Assembly (NCBI GenBank): GCA_026413225.1
Contig: CM048554.1
Location: 12,933,463 to 12,997,462 of the forward strand
Source of the DNA: Otis tarda
Lineage: Eukaryota; Chordata; Aves; Otidiformes; Otididae
Length of the DNA: 64,000 bases
Reading direction: 5' to 3'
Shown piece after piece: positions 13,001 to 24,879 of the stretch. Made by a program: the position numbers and the translations under genes. The notes below the pieces were generated by a model. The model was not told the DNA's origin, did no database searches, and saw nothing but the letters and a program-made list of their open reading frames with translations. How positions within the stretch are numbered: position 1 is the stretch's first letter; each line of letters begins with the position of its first letter.

Positions 13001-14547
13001 TTCTCAGGTCCTTGTAGACACTTGGCACACTGGAAGTGCAAAGTATTATTTTATTTAAGAGTGCAGGTCTTGATAGTTCTCTGCTACCCTCCAGATTGTT
13101 GCATTTCTGAATTGTATGGAAAAAAAAAATCTCCTAAATTGCCTTTTACCTACAGTGTAAATCTTTAACCTCCCTAAATTCTGTAGCTGCACTAAAAAAT
13201 GAACAAGGTAAAATAATTAAGATTGTGGGTTTTGAAAATAAGAAATGGCTATGAAAATTCAATGAAACATTGTATTATTACACTAAAATATTAGCAGACA
13301 GTAGGGATACCATTCCCTGTCCCAGTGGTTCCACTGTTTTTTCCATGTGTGTCCCACATACAACTGAAAGGCTCTTAAAGAATCCCTGTGTTTGCTGCTT
13401 CCATAAATACTCTGTTATAAAAATAAATGTGCATTGCTTTTGCAGCCATTTTTGGTTGAAACTGAAAACCTAAACCTCTAAACCTCCTGGAGGAAAAGGA
13501 GGGGACAAGATGTAAACAAGTAACTACTCCATCTGAAGATCTTTAGATATGCTTCAAACCGGGGTAGAGAGAAAGACTCTCATTTGCAGTTCTTACTGAT
13601 TTAATTAGATGTAAACCAACTTATTAAAAGGAAGCTCACTTTTGCAGTATTTTAAATAGCATTGAAGGCATAGAGAAGCGCACTGAAGCTAGGTAAGACC
13701 CCAAACTTCTAGTCCCGCTCCCCCTACGAATCTTCAACTTCCCCCAGCCTTGTCCTCCTTCAGACTGGACCCGTTTTCCTCTAGAAACCCTGACGCTGAG
13801 TAAGTGAGCCAGCTCAGCACATTCCCTTCAGGCAATCAGCCACGTCTTAATCAGCCGCACGCACCCCTGTAGAGCTGAAACCGGGCCCCCTTCAACCGCC
13901 CTGAAGGATTCCAGCGATCCTCTCTTAACCCGCCCCGGAGAGGACAGGCTGCGGCCTTGGGTTACACTAAGCTTCAGACGAGATTGTGAACAGAAAGGAC
14001 GTGAAAGTCGCCCTTGGTTAGAAACGCCAATACTTTTGAGGCAGATCCTCATTTCTATTTTACTATCGATCAGAACGGAAACGCGCAAAACGCAGATGTC
14101 ATCTTTGGGAGCCACGGATGCGTTTGTACCATCCGCCAGTCAGCAAGCTCTCGCAACGGAGAAATGTTACATCCACCGCATTTCGAACCCAGGCTTATTC
14201 GCTGAAATTCTGAGGAGAAACGCGCTGGAAATCACAACTAACGGTGCCGTCAGACAGCAATCCTCACTGGAGGATGAGGCGAAGCTGCGCGGCCCCAGTC
14301 AGGAGCGGACGCCCTTCCGCGGGATGTCTCCGTGTGAGCAAGGGACCTCTGGCACCAAGGGGCCGTTTCCCAAACCAGTCTGCGCCTCCCTTTTTTTTTT
14401 TCCCAGGAAGCAACTGCAAGTGTCCGGGAAACGTGCCGGCCGTTCACCTCCTCCACCTAAACGAGCTGGCTGCTGAAAACGACGTTTTCCGCCCTAAAAG
14501 AGCAGCCCCGTTCTTTCTGTCACGGACGGAAATTACCGTCATCACTG

Positions 14548-14555
14548 TGACGTCA
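14548..14555. promoter_or_regulatory. Perfect CRE palindrome TGACGTCA (upstream)
   Basis: Exact full CRE, the CREB/ATF binding consensus, in the CpG island about 190 bp before the exon 1 donor. Confidence 0.75.
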
Positions 14556-14650
14556 CCGATATTCCAGCAGCGGCCACCTGCCCCCCTCTCCCCCCGCTAC
14601 CCACGGCGGCCACGAGCGCGCCAACCGCCGCCCCTCGCGTCCCGCGGCAG

Positions 14651-14658
14651 TGACGTCA
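14651..14658. promoter_or_regulatory. Perfect CRE palindrome TGACGTCA (proximal)
   Basis: Second exact CRE, 103 bp downstream of the first and about 80-90 bp before the exon 1 donor. This places it close to the likely start site. Regulation of C1D by cAMP/ATF factors is inferred from the motif only. Confidence 0.75.
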
Positions 14659-14679
14659 CCGCGGCGCGCCGGAGGAAGC

Positions 14680-14739
14680 TCCACCCCCTCGTCGCTCTGC
14701 TCCGCGCCCCACGCGTGGGGTTAGGCCGCCTGCGCGGAG
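14680..14739 (+). other. C1D: Non-coding first exon (5' UTR) of C1D, 5' end approximate
   Basis: A strong donor, GCGCGGAG|GTAAGG, closes this exon at 14739. From 14521 to 14739 the + strand contains no ATG, so the leader is clean wherever the start lies. Joined to exon 2, whose first three bases are the start codon, it gives GCGGAG before ATGG: a purine at -3 and G at +4, a good Kozak context formed only by splicing. The 5' boundary is a guess guided by the proximal CRE. Confidence 0.6.
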
Positions 14740-17700
14740 GTAAGGGCTGCTTCTCTCGCCTCTGCTTTGTCGCTCCGCGCGTGGGGCGGCGTAGGCACGC
14801 CCCCCCCATCCCCACGGTGGCCGTGCCCGCTTCCCCCCGCTGGGTTAGCCGGCCGGTGGGGGGCCCAGGCCAGGGGCAGTGGAGGTTTTTGGGTGGGGTG
14901 GGAGTTTTGTTCCCCACGCAGCCAGATCGCTCCGTGTGGGTTTAGGGTTTTTTTTCAGAGGCGTTTGACGAGAGGGAAGCGGCGTGGTGGGGAGCCGGGG
15001 CCCGTGGTGGCCGTACGCGAGTGGGGTGCCTCGGCCACGCGGGTTTCCAGTCTGTTGAGGGGAGGTTGGTAGGACAGGCTGGTGTCCAGCCACGGCGGTG
15101 TGCTGTAAGTAGCAGTCCCGCGTGGGTTTTCCAGGGTACATCTAGCTCCTTTCGGAAATCTTGTGACCGAATGCATTCGGGAAGTCGGCTCCGATGCTAA
15201 AATCCCATTGTGCCGTGGCTCTGAAGGGTCTGTGCGGTGTTCCATCTTTCATGACGAGGCGTTAGGAGATTTTGGTTATAAACTGCCGGGAAAGCCTCGG
15301 TTTGCACGGATATCTCCTTCACCTGGTGTCCGTGCGATCAAGGCACCTGCGCGTGGCCTGAGAGCTAAACTAGGCTTCCAGAGGAGCCCTACGTCGGCGT
15401 TGAAACAGTCCAAGTTGTTCCACTGTCACCGTCCCAAATGTGTGGATGCTCCTCGGTAACTTCCCAGAACGGAGGGCGAGACTGTGCTGCGGTACCGGCT
15501 GTGTCAGCGAGCACAAGTGCAGCGTAACGCGGGACTTGCTCAGTTACCTGTGAGGAAGAGAATGTGGGCTGTGGGCTCCTCAGCTGGAGTCGTGCCTTGA
15601 GGACGGCCGTACCACAGGCAGTAAACAGTCAGGTTGCTACTAAAAGTCAGTAAAAGAGTGTTGCGACTGGAGGAGCCTTGAGAACTTGGTAGCTGTAGTA
15701 AGAAGAGCGTGGTTTCAAAGAGAAGATACAGTTTGCGTTTACAGGCCACGTACGTGCAAAATAGCTTGCCTGTCCAGGCCGTGGTTAAAAGGAGTTCGGC
15801 AGCACTGTTTTTCCTGTGACAGAAGGGCGAATTTTACTTAATATTACTAAGCTCAAGTACTTTGTAATAAAGTAGTTCTCTTTACTGTCCTCTCATGGTG
15901 CTGCGAAGGTGAGGAGGTCCCCTTCCTTATGCACTGTCACAGTATTCTGACTGCAAGCTTAGTTGCTGCTAGCGACTTAGTAAGAGACTTTGACTTGCAA
16001 ATTACACTTTAGGTTATACTCATTAAAAGGCCTATTTTTGAGACAAACAAAGCGGAAAGACTTGATTTTAAAATAAATCAAAATTGAAAGGTGACTGTCG
16101 TATTTCCTGGTGTTAAAAATATAAAAGAACATTTCCAATCTAAAATACCTGGATATTGCTAATCCTGGGGCAGTATGATCCTTGCTAAAGAAATCAGAAA
16201 GCACTTAGTACAAGGCTGTACCCCAGAACATGAGAAACTTAGAAGAGCTTGTTAGGATTCTTAGGCTTCCTATCAGACGTGCAGAGCAGAAATCACACAA
16301 ACCTTTCTGATAAATGCATTTCTCTTTGAAGTGGTTTAAGATATTTAGAATCAATTCTTCCTCTTCGTGCAGCTGGTCTGCTTTTCATATGAACTGCTGG
16401 CATTTTGTAAAGATTGTTTGTTTGTTTTTAATGGCAGCAGTAGAAAATTGTAGGATGTATATGGAATGAAATGGTGACCTGAGAAAAACATCAATTCCTT
16501 TAAATCAATAAATGGGGCACTGGAATGGCACTGGTCACAACAGCTCCAGATAGAAGCTGCAGAACCAGAGCTGGAAAAGGCGCACAGAAAGAAGAAACAA
16601 AGGTGACCGAGGGGTGACAATGAGAGTAAAGCTTGATATTGTTAACTTTAGAGATGATGCCAAGGAACTGTAATAACCGATTATGAAAGCTGTCAGGTTG
16701 CAGACTTTATTACCTTTGTCTGAGCCCTCTTTGTTCGCTGTAATTATGTGCTTTTCTCTGTTCTTCATGCAGGCTTGCTGTGAGGCATTCTGCTGGGCCT
16801 CAGGGTACACTCCACATTTAGGTACCTCTTCACGCAGGCAGTGTTCTGCGTGCTGTTCTGTATAAGCTCCGTTCCTCTGTGCTGGGAAATTGCTGATTCC
16901 TCTTTCTAGGCTTCCTCTATTCTCCTAGTTTTTAGTTCTCCCTTCCATGTCAAGCTGTGGTTACTGCCATTCCCTTTCTTCCTATGCCAGGCCAGAGTGC
17001 ATCTCAGTTCTCCATCCTATGATGTTTTATTTAATCTATTTGAATCCCTGCGGAAACTCCATGTCCCCAGATGAGTTTTCCCTATTACTTCCTCACTTCT
17101 GTGATTTTGCGCATCCCTTTTCTTTGCTGATAGTAGTTGATCTCCTTTTTGTTAGGTTATCAGCTCTTAAATTCTATTTAGGGGATAGGTAGAAAAGATT
17201 TTTGCTGATTTTCTCCTTCATCAATAAGATTCATGCTTAGAACACAGCATCCCATAGTTACTGTGTTATGTTCAACCAAAAAATGGGTAAATATTCTTCC
17301 AATAGTTGCACAGAATCTTGTCAGCGCACTCAAATAACGAGCAGCCAGAAATAGATCGGGGTCGCTGTTCTAAGCAGTAGAGAAAGGTACTGCGTGAAAT
17401 GTGAATACAGGAAACTGAATTCTAATAAAAGTAAGTAGTTTTTCATGCGTTGTGGAACCAGTGGCTAAAGGAAACAAAGGAGCTTAGCAGTTTAAAAGGA
17501 TTAAAAGACGCTTTGGCTTTAATTCTGAATATTCATGGTGCTGAAGGTGAAAGGTGGCAGCAAATTCTAGAAGAGGTAGTAAACTCCGTGGTTTAGAGCA
17601 TACAGTAGCTAAAGACCAGAGGCAGGTTATTTCCCACTCACTGCAAATTTGGTGGGACAGAAGTATTCAGTATTGATTGCTGTCATGAACAAAAACCCAC

Positions 17701-20700
17701 TAGAAAACAGAGATACTGAGTTTCATCCGCTCTGACAATGCGTAAGCTGTTTTATGCAAGGAGACAGTATTTTCCTGTACAAGAAACTCTTGCTAGGTTC
17801 AGTGCAACCAGAAGTATGGTTTAAAGATCAGTTTAGATGTAGAAATTTAGTATCACTTTAAAGCCCCAGTCTGGAACTGAGCCGCGGTAGCATTTATGAA
17901 AACCTCTCAGTAAGAAGTGTTCTGGACGTACCTAAAGAAAGCTGGCGTTATCATTGTGGTTAAAGATGGATGTCCTGACAGGTTGCAGCTGAACACGAGC
18001 CAGGGTATGCTGGATTTGTTCAGGAGAGGAAATTACTATGTCATCAAAGATGTGCAGTCTAGGACAGCTGATTACGCTGCACACTGAATACAAACGCTCT
18101 ACGAATCATGCAGATCAAGCTGAAGGTTTACATCAGAGCTGGTTTGTGTGCATATAGATGGGGCTGCAGTGAATAGGGGTTGTTTAAGGCAAGTTGAGAT
18201 ACCTGTTTTCTCATGTGAGATTGCCAGTGGGCTGAAGTGTAAGTGAGCCTTAAAAATATCATTTTCTCCTTCAAAATTTTGATCTTAAGACAGATCAGAA
18301 TAAACCTTACAAATCCTCTAGAGGCTAAAGAGACGTTATCTCAGTGGCATCAGCAAGACCCTGATGACTTGGAGCTGTTTTGTAGGATTCTCCCCTGCAT
18401 CTTGAGATGCTGACTGGAGCCTAGCTTTGAAGGCAGGGTTAAAAATGATTGCTTGGCTGTTACCCATTTGTAATATAGTGCAAATTGTGCGTTGAGTAAC
18501 TACCGTGGCTTGGATTGCGATATTTTTAAGGGCATCAAGGTAAGCCTGTTGGCACACACTTCGTATTTCATGGTAGGCTTAATTACTTTTGCAGTGGAAG
18601 TCTTTCTTGCAGACAAGATTGTGAGTTGGCATTGCAAGAGCACTCTGACTAATTGTACTAGATGTGCTCTCCAGCTGCGCCAAGCTGGCTTGGAAGGCGT
18701 CAGTAAGTAGCAAAACAGATCTGTGGATACAGCGATGACTAGTGGGCAACTAATTATTTATTATGCAGCAATAATGCTGAGGAGTGTCTGTCACAGATTA
18801 AAGCCAACAGATTAGAGCTTTGCAAACGTGGAATAAAGTGGATTTCTCTACCCAAAATAGGCTTGTGATCAAAGAACTTAGTCGTGATCTCTGGTAGCTT
18901 TAAATTTAAGATGCTTGTTGCTTTGTTGTCCTGTAGCCACAGCAGTGAACTACAGTGTTAGAGCAGAAGGAACATCTCCGCTGCGCTTGCACATCAGCTA
19001 CATTCGCTGCAGGTTGTGTGTCAGAACTCACAAGAGGGAGGACAGTGTCAGTTTTTAAGAGCTGACAGAGATGGTTTGTTGTCTTCATGTTGAATTTGAG
19101 AGCGTTTTTATATGCCCTGACCAACAGATTTTGGGTTTATCTTGGTTTTCTCCATGTAATCTGTAAATATCCATGAAAAGAAGGAAAGTCTAACCTGATT
19201 TTTGTTAGATGAATAATCTGAAAAAAGATCTGAACTCACTCAATATGAAGACAAGGCCTTCTAGTGCTTAAGAAGTAGGTAAGAATTACCATGAAGTGCA
19301 AGTGAGTTGCAATATTAAGCAGAATGAAGGATGCTAAATGACTTTTGTCTTCTGTTTGTATTTTACAAAGTATTTCAAATACACAGTTTTTATCCTGAAC
19401 TTACAGTTTTAAGTCCAGTTGAAAATCATGTGTGTGACACTAACACTGAGCATTTTTTAATTCTGTCTTTTGGGGTTTCCTATTGCCGTGGTGACACATG
19501 TATGTAGCTTGCATTACTTTCAGCACGCATCTTCAGCAAAATCTCTCATAGAGGTAGCCAGGGCCTAATTAGAGTTTATATCTTTCAGTACAAAAGATAC
19601 AGTTTTGCTCTGCGGGTGGGCAGGAAGGGAGGTTTGGTTTTGCTTTTTAAGCCAGGTGGCAATTACTTTCTAAGGCTTGTGTTAAAGGACCAGATATATT
19701 CAAAGGTTATTCATCAAAGGCATCTGCAAATTGTCTGCAGTTTCCCTTTTTCCTTTTTTTACCTTTGTATGCCAGTCATGGGTGTGCTTTTCTTGAAAGG
19801 AGTCTGTAGAGTTCTTCTCTTAATTCTCCTGAAAGATAAATGTGAAGATGGGGGATTTTGCTAGTTGTATCGTGGACAAACATCTGTGTTTTGTTTTTAT
19901 TTAAAATTCCTTAATACAGAATTTAACTCAGTTGGATCTTGGAGATCTTGGATCCATAGCCACATTAGCAGTACAGCAAACTGCTTCTGATTGTCACCTG
20001 TTTAGTCTTTTTTTATGGTCTGCAGAAGGTGACATATTTTCTCTTGCTTTCTCCTTTTCGTATTTGTGTCTTTTCTGTGGTTCATAACGTCTGGTATTTC
20101 CCTCCCTTCCCTTTTTGCAGATTGAGTGTGTTACTTGCTCTGGTTTATGCTGTGTTGACTGGAGAGAAAAAAAGATGTTCCTTGTTTTTTAAGCAGAAGT
20201 TATTATAAATGTAGCCATGTTGCTGAATAAATGCGAATTACCACCTGTGGAAACGCATAAGACAATTTTTGATCAGACTTAAATGCAATGAATAAGTATT
20301 TGCATGAAAATGGTTTACTTTTGTGATTTAAAGTCCTTTTCTTCCTGAAATATATTTTTTCTTTTATGCTGTTTTCCCAAAAAACTACACAGCAGTTTCT
20401 GAGCTTGACGTTAAACGGGAAAGTTGTTTCTGGTAGATTGATGTTACGAAGTCATACCACATTTTTCATTGCTGTTTGTTTACCCCAGTGTCCTTAATCA
20501 AAGGAGGCCTCTTCTCTTCTCTTTTATGTTTATGGGTTATGAACTTTCCTTTGCATTCTCAAAATTAAAGATCTTATAAAGTATTGTTATCATGCCCACA
20601 ACCACAGATTACGTATTCTGCATCATAAGTGTTATTACTTGATAATGAAAATGCCGTCTTACCCTTATTTTCCTTAGACTTCCCCCTTATTCACATGCTT

Positions 20701-20955
20701 ACCCAGCAAGTATTTTCATTACTTCTCTTATATGAATATTTGTACTGTCCTTATTTTTTTTAAGCAGAATGTCTGTGCCAAATAAAATTTGGTTGAAAGT
20801 CGGCAAATCCAACAGAGAAAATTTGTGTTGTAATCATCAACTTCAGGAACTGAATTAATTTTCTACTTGTTCAAAATATATAGAGAAAAGCTTGTGAAAC
20901 TCGAGGAACAACTTGTTTGTGGTTTAATAACTGAAACATAACTATTGAGGGCAGT

Positions 20956-20960
20956 ATAGG
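20956..20960. repeat. Target-site duplication of the solo LTR (ATAGG), left copy
   Basis: Identical to 22106-22110 immediately beyond the other end of the LTR. Confidence 0.75.
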
Positions 20961-22105
20961 TGTCGTAGTTCAGCCCTGATTAGGACCAGACTACGCAGTC
21001 TCTCTCTCACTCCCCCCACCCTCCGAAAGAACAGGGAGAGAAAATATAAGGAAAAACGGCTCGAGGTTTGAGATAAGGACAGGGAGAAATCCTCAAAGTT
21101 ACCGTCACGGGCAAAACAGACTCGACTTGGGGAAAACTATTCATTTATTACTACAAACAGCAGGATAATGAGACAGAGAACAAGATAACCTCCATCCACC
21201 CCTCCCTCTTCCCAAGCTTAACATTATCTCTACTACCTTCCCCCCCCGAGCGGCACAGGGGGGAAGAGGGAATGGGGGTTGCATTCAGTTCATCATACGT
21301 TGTTTCACGCCGCTGCTTCTGCTTCATGGTCGGGGGAAGAACTCCTCGCATTCCTCCCCTGCTCCGTTGTGGGGTCCCACCCCTACGCCACAGTCCTTCA
21401 CAAAACTGCTCCGGCGTGGGTCATCTCTTCCACGGAGTACAGTCTCTCCAGAACGGCTGTCCCAGCGGGCCCTCCACGGGCCACAGCCGCCTTCAGGCAT
21501 CCACCTCCCCCGGCACGGGGTCCTTCACGGCTCCAAGTGGATCTCTGCTCCTCCGTGGACCTCCATGGGCTGCAGGGGGACAACCTGCTCCACCATGGTC
21601 GTCACCACAGGCTGCAGGGGAATCTTGGCCAGGAGCCGCATTACTCCTCCCCTCCTTTCTGAACTGACCTTGGCGTCTGCAGCCATTCCTCACAACAAGG
21701 TGGTAGATGTCTCTCAGGATCTTTTTACATCTTATTCACTTCTCATCTCCTCTCCACTTCTTGCAGCCGGGCCGGGCCGAGTCGGGCCCAGTCGGCTGCC
21801 TGGCAAGAGGCCAGAGGGTGAGGCCTGCAAGGCCCAGGAGGCCTGCGCCTCCCCCTCTGCGCCTCTGCCCCCGCTCAGCTTCTTCACATCTTCTCTTCTC
21901 TCTTTTTTTCTCTGTTTTCCCCTTCTTAAATACGTTATCGCAGAGGCGTTATCACGGGACATTCTGCTACCAATCGGCTCGACCTTGGCCAGCAGCAGGT
22001 CCGCCCTAGGCCTGGCCAAGTCCACTGAACAAAGGGGAGCGACTTCTAGCAGTTTCCTGCAGAAGCTACCACCTTAGGCCCCCCCTCACTAACAAAACCA
22101 CGACA
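20961..22105 (-). mobile_element. Solo LTR of an avian endogenous retrovirus, probably ERVL-like
   Basis: The element is bounded by TGTCGTAGTT at the left and AACCACGACA at the right, a 10-bp terminal inverted repeat with one mismatch. The 5-bp sequence ATAGG directly flanks both ends (20956-20960 and 22106-22110) as a target-site duplication. Five bp fits class III (ERVL-like) elements better than the 4 or 6 bp typical of classes I and II. Read on the minus strand, it has a TATTTAAG box (21925-21932) and an AATAAA signal (21144-21149) in the correct order for U3-R-U5. No internal viral region or partner LTR is present, so this is a solo LTR left by recombination. The clean ends and intact duplication suggest a moderate to young age. 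It is much more GC-rich than its surroundings and lies antisense to C1D. Confidence 0.85.
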
Positions 22106-24879
22106 ATAGGCTTTAGGTATTTTTAGAGAGTCACTCACGTTGTCTTATTTCCCTCCATCCTTCGCTTTGTCGTTCCGCAGGTGTGACTGTGCAGTCTGCG
22201 TGTTGATTTTGGCAAAAATCATTTTGTGGAGTTTCTGGTGTACATGTTTTTTTAATGTGGTGTAAGTTTGTTCTTGTTGATTTAATGTTATCAAAACTAT
22301 CTTAGGCTGTTGACTGCTGCCTTCTTGTTGGCGTGTGCCAACACTGTAACATATCCTCTTAGAGATTAGTAATGCTGAAACAACAGTCTAAGGAAAAGAG
22401 AGAGGTCCCTGCGCAGCAGGAGTAGGAACTTGCTAGTTCCTGTTGAAATGAACAGAAAACGCAAGTTCAACAAATTCTTCCCCCTCCCAGGGCAGAAGGA
22501 GCGGACTTATCAATGAAGGGTACTGTACATGGGCTAATGTGCAGCCTTGTTCCATTGAAGGCTAATGCTTTTTTTCCCCCGTTTACTTGACAGTGTCAAG
22601 TAAATACTTTGTGATCTGAGGGCAAACTTAATTCTTTCTGGTTCATGAGACAGCAATCATAGAAAAATAAATTTTGTACTGTGTCTGTTATTTTTCCTTC
22701 TATCTTCCTATTCTTTCTCTGTATCATTGTTTAGGTGTAGCTTGGGCTATTGGAAAGAATGTCATATATGTTCCAGTGACAGTTTATCCTTGCAACTGCT
22801 GTAAAATAGCTCGAGTTAATTTTGATTGGTAACACACTCCTTCTACAGGAGTTTGGTGGTGGGGTGTTTTTTCCTGCAGTTGCTGGTGCTGGATGCCCTG
22901 ATAAAGAGAGAGAGCAAAATTGGAATTTATTGGTATGTTCATGCATGTCCCTCAAACTAAGACCATAGTAGATTAAGTATTGTAGTGATGGTAAGCTCTG
23001 TAGATGGTTGTTGGATTGGATTACAGCTCTCTCCCTGTATGTGTAAGTACAGTAAACATGTATTGACAGACACCACCTAACCAGGCTTAACTGTATTAAC
23101 AGCTGGGAAAATCTAGTTTCCTCTCTAGGTTTGAGTGTTTTTTCATGCTGTATTATATGTCTAAAAGTTAACAACAAACACTGTTTCTGGACTCTTCTAA
23201 TCAACCTAAGAAGTGTGATTTTAATGCAGGTGGCCAGGACAGAAGGGAAACACAAACAATACTATTGTAAATGGCAGAAATAATTGTATTAGTGTCTTGC
23301 CTTTCTGTGGGCAGCATCTTGTAGGTCCAGCTCAGCTTTCCTGCTTAGGTCTGCTGCAGCTGACTGGAACAGTATTTACATGTGTGAGTTACATGCTGGG
23401 GTAGAGAGGGGACCTTCATGGTTAGCACTATGATTTTGTACTCTTATCTGAAAAACAGCTCTGACCAGGATGAGAAGACATGCAGCTGAGTAGGATTATA
23501 ATTCTAAACTATGCAAACAACAGCAGTGACACTGGGCTTGTTAACTGGCTGATCATATTTCTGGAATCACACTGGTGTGGTTAAAACTGGAGTTGCAGAC
23601 AAGCTTGAGTAGCTCCACACTGTTTTTCCTCCCAATCCTCTTCCTGTTTGACCTCCAGGAGACAATATAAATCAAAAGAAACCTCTCTCACACATACCAC
23701 GCTCTTGGCAGGAAAAGGGTAAGATCAAATCTTTCCCTAAAACAAACTCCAGTGATGTGACAGCTGTTTGCTGTTTCCTTGCTATTTGCCGTGGCTATGT
23801 GGCTTGGTGTTCATAGATGAAATTTTCAAAGTGCAGTTTCTCCACTTATTTTCCTGCCCTCTGTACTCAGAGGCTGAGTAGTGGGATTATCACACTGACC
23901 CTAAGTAGGAAGGATTGCAGTGGTCCAGGTGCTCCCACTGTTCTTGATGCAGCTCACCACATGGGCAAGAAAATTACATATTTCTTCTCTTCTTTCCTTG
24001 AACGTTCACAAAACTGTTGCTCAATCAGTAGAAGTTGTAGAAAATAACATAGCTTTAAGTAACATTAACTTCCCAAGATAATATGTGATTTATGATTTGA
24101 GAGGAATTAAAGATAGCAATTGTAAGCCAGCAGCCAGATGGCTTGGCAGTAGCCATGCCATGTTATCATGAATACTGGGATCAAAAAAGAAGTGCTTTGG
24201 GATTTTTCACATCTTTGCTTATCTCACAGTTGCTGTGCATAGATGTGTCTGTAAGATTTCCAGAGTATTCTAAAATCCCCAAATCAACTCAGCTTTGTTA
24301 CTGTTAGAGTTACATCGCAGATCATAATACCTCACAGAGAATTCAGAGAACCGGATACAGGGTCACAAGAAGAATTTCTTGGACCAACTCCTGAATTTAG
24401 CATTGGAATATGTAACTGACCCTGACACAACTGGTCCTGCATAACCACTTTAAAGCTGAAGTAATGTCTGTTCCCAAGACACACTGAAGACATATCTCTT
24501 TTTTTTTTTTAGTGTGTTGCTTAGTATAGCTATTTATATACTGTGATTTATTGAGCACTTCTTTTAAACAAGCAAATAATTTCTTTTTATCATGGACCAT
24601 AACAGCTAAATACTGGTTTGGGACTGTTACAAGAATAGGTACTACAGTCATGCCATTTGTAATGCTCCTTCATGCCGTTTTGCACAGCAGTTAGGAGATA
24701 TCTCTGAAATTACAGGACCTTTTACTGTGTCACTATTGACATTACCTGCTAGAACTCTTCAGAAGTAGTCTTATAATATTTACTGAATGAATCCTAATGC
24801 TTTGTATTGTAAATTAAGAGTCTTTTTACTCTGTAGGGGCTTAATGAAAAGGATTATTAGTTTTGTTTCCTCTTTCCAG

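Larger units (their letters stand above)
4541..14140. other. Intergenic spacer between DNAAF10 and C1D
   Basis: About 9.6 kb with no recognisable protein gene. Open frames up to about 160 codons around 7.3-7.8 kb overlap on both strands, lack family motifs and look like chance. Noted items are a 54-bp repeat copy (4580-4633), a 29-bp patch resembling the LTR at 20.96 kb (5463-5491), a short perfect hairpin (7830-7851), a possible old LINE tail (about 9600-9695), a TGCATATA-type tandem patch (10028-10065) and a T/TG-rich tract near 11200-11230. Confidence 0.6.
14141..15480. promoter_or_regulatory. C1D: CpG-island promoter of C1D
   Basis: GC content and CpG density rise sharply here against AT-rich flanks. 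The densest part is about 14540-15080, with many CGCG and GGCGCGCC-like words. There is no obvious TATA box near the inferred start, as is usual for housekeeping CpG promoters. Two perfect TGACGTCA palindromes lie at 14548-14555 and 14651-14658. The island sits immediately before a splice donor at 14740 and is the only strong CpG island upstream of C1D in the window. Large open frames on both strands are a product of the GC-rich, stop-poor sequence and not evidence of genes. The exact start site cannot be fixed by eye. Confidence 0.85.
14740..24879 (+). other. C1D: First intron of C1D (about 10.1 kb)
   Basis: It runs from GTAAGG to the acceptor CCTCTTTCCAG at 24879. It carries the downstream half of the CpG island, a possible alternative leader exon (14959-15104) and an antisense solo LTR (20961-22105). 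The rest is AT-rich non-coding sequence. An open frame of about 174 codons on the minus strand (22731-23255) has no recognisable domain and is judged random. Confidence 0.8.

Noticed and set aside
14036-15459. Several open frames of up to 233 codons in the CpG island
   Set aside because: GC-rich DNA has few stops. The frames lie on both strands, are rich in Pro/Arg/Gly, and coincide with a promoter and 5' exon.
21272-22077. Open frames of 127-236 codons in the 21-22 kb region
   Set aside because: They lie wholly inside the solo LTR, a non-coding control region. They reflect its GC content.
22731-23255. 174-codon frame on the minus strand
   Set aside because: Inside C1D intron 1, with no recognisable domain and unremarkable composition.
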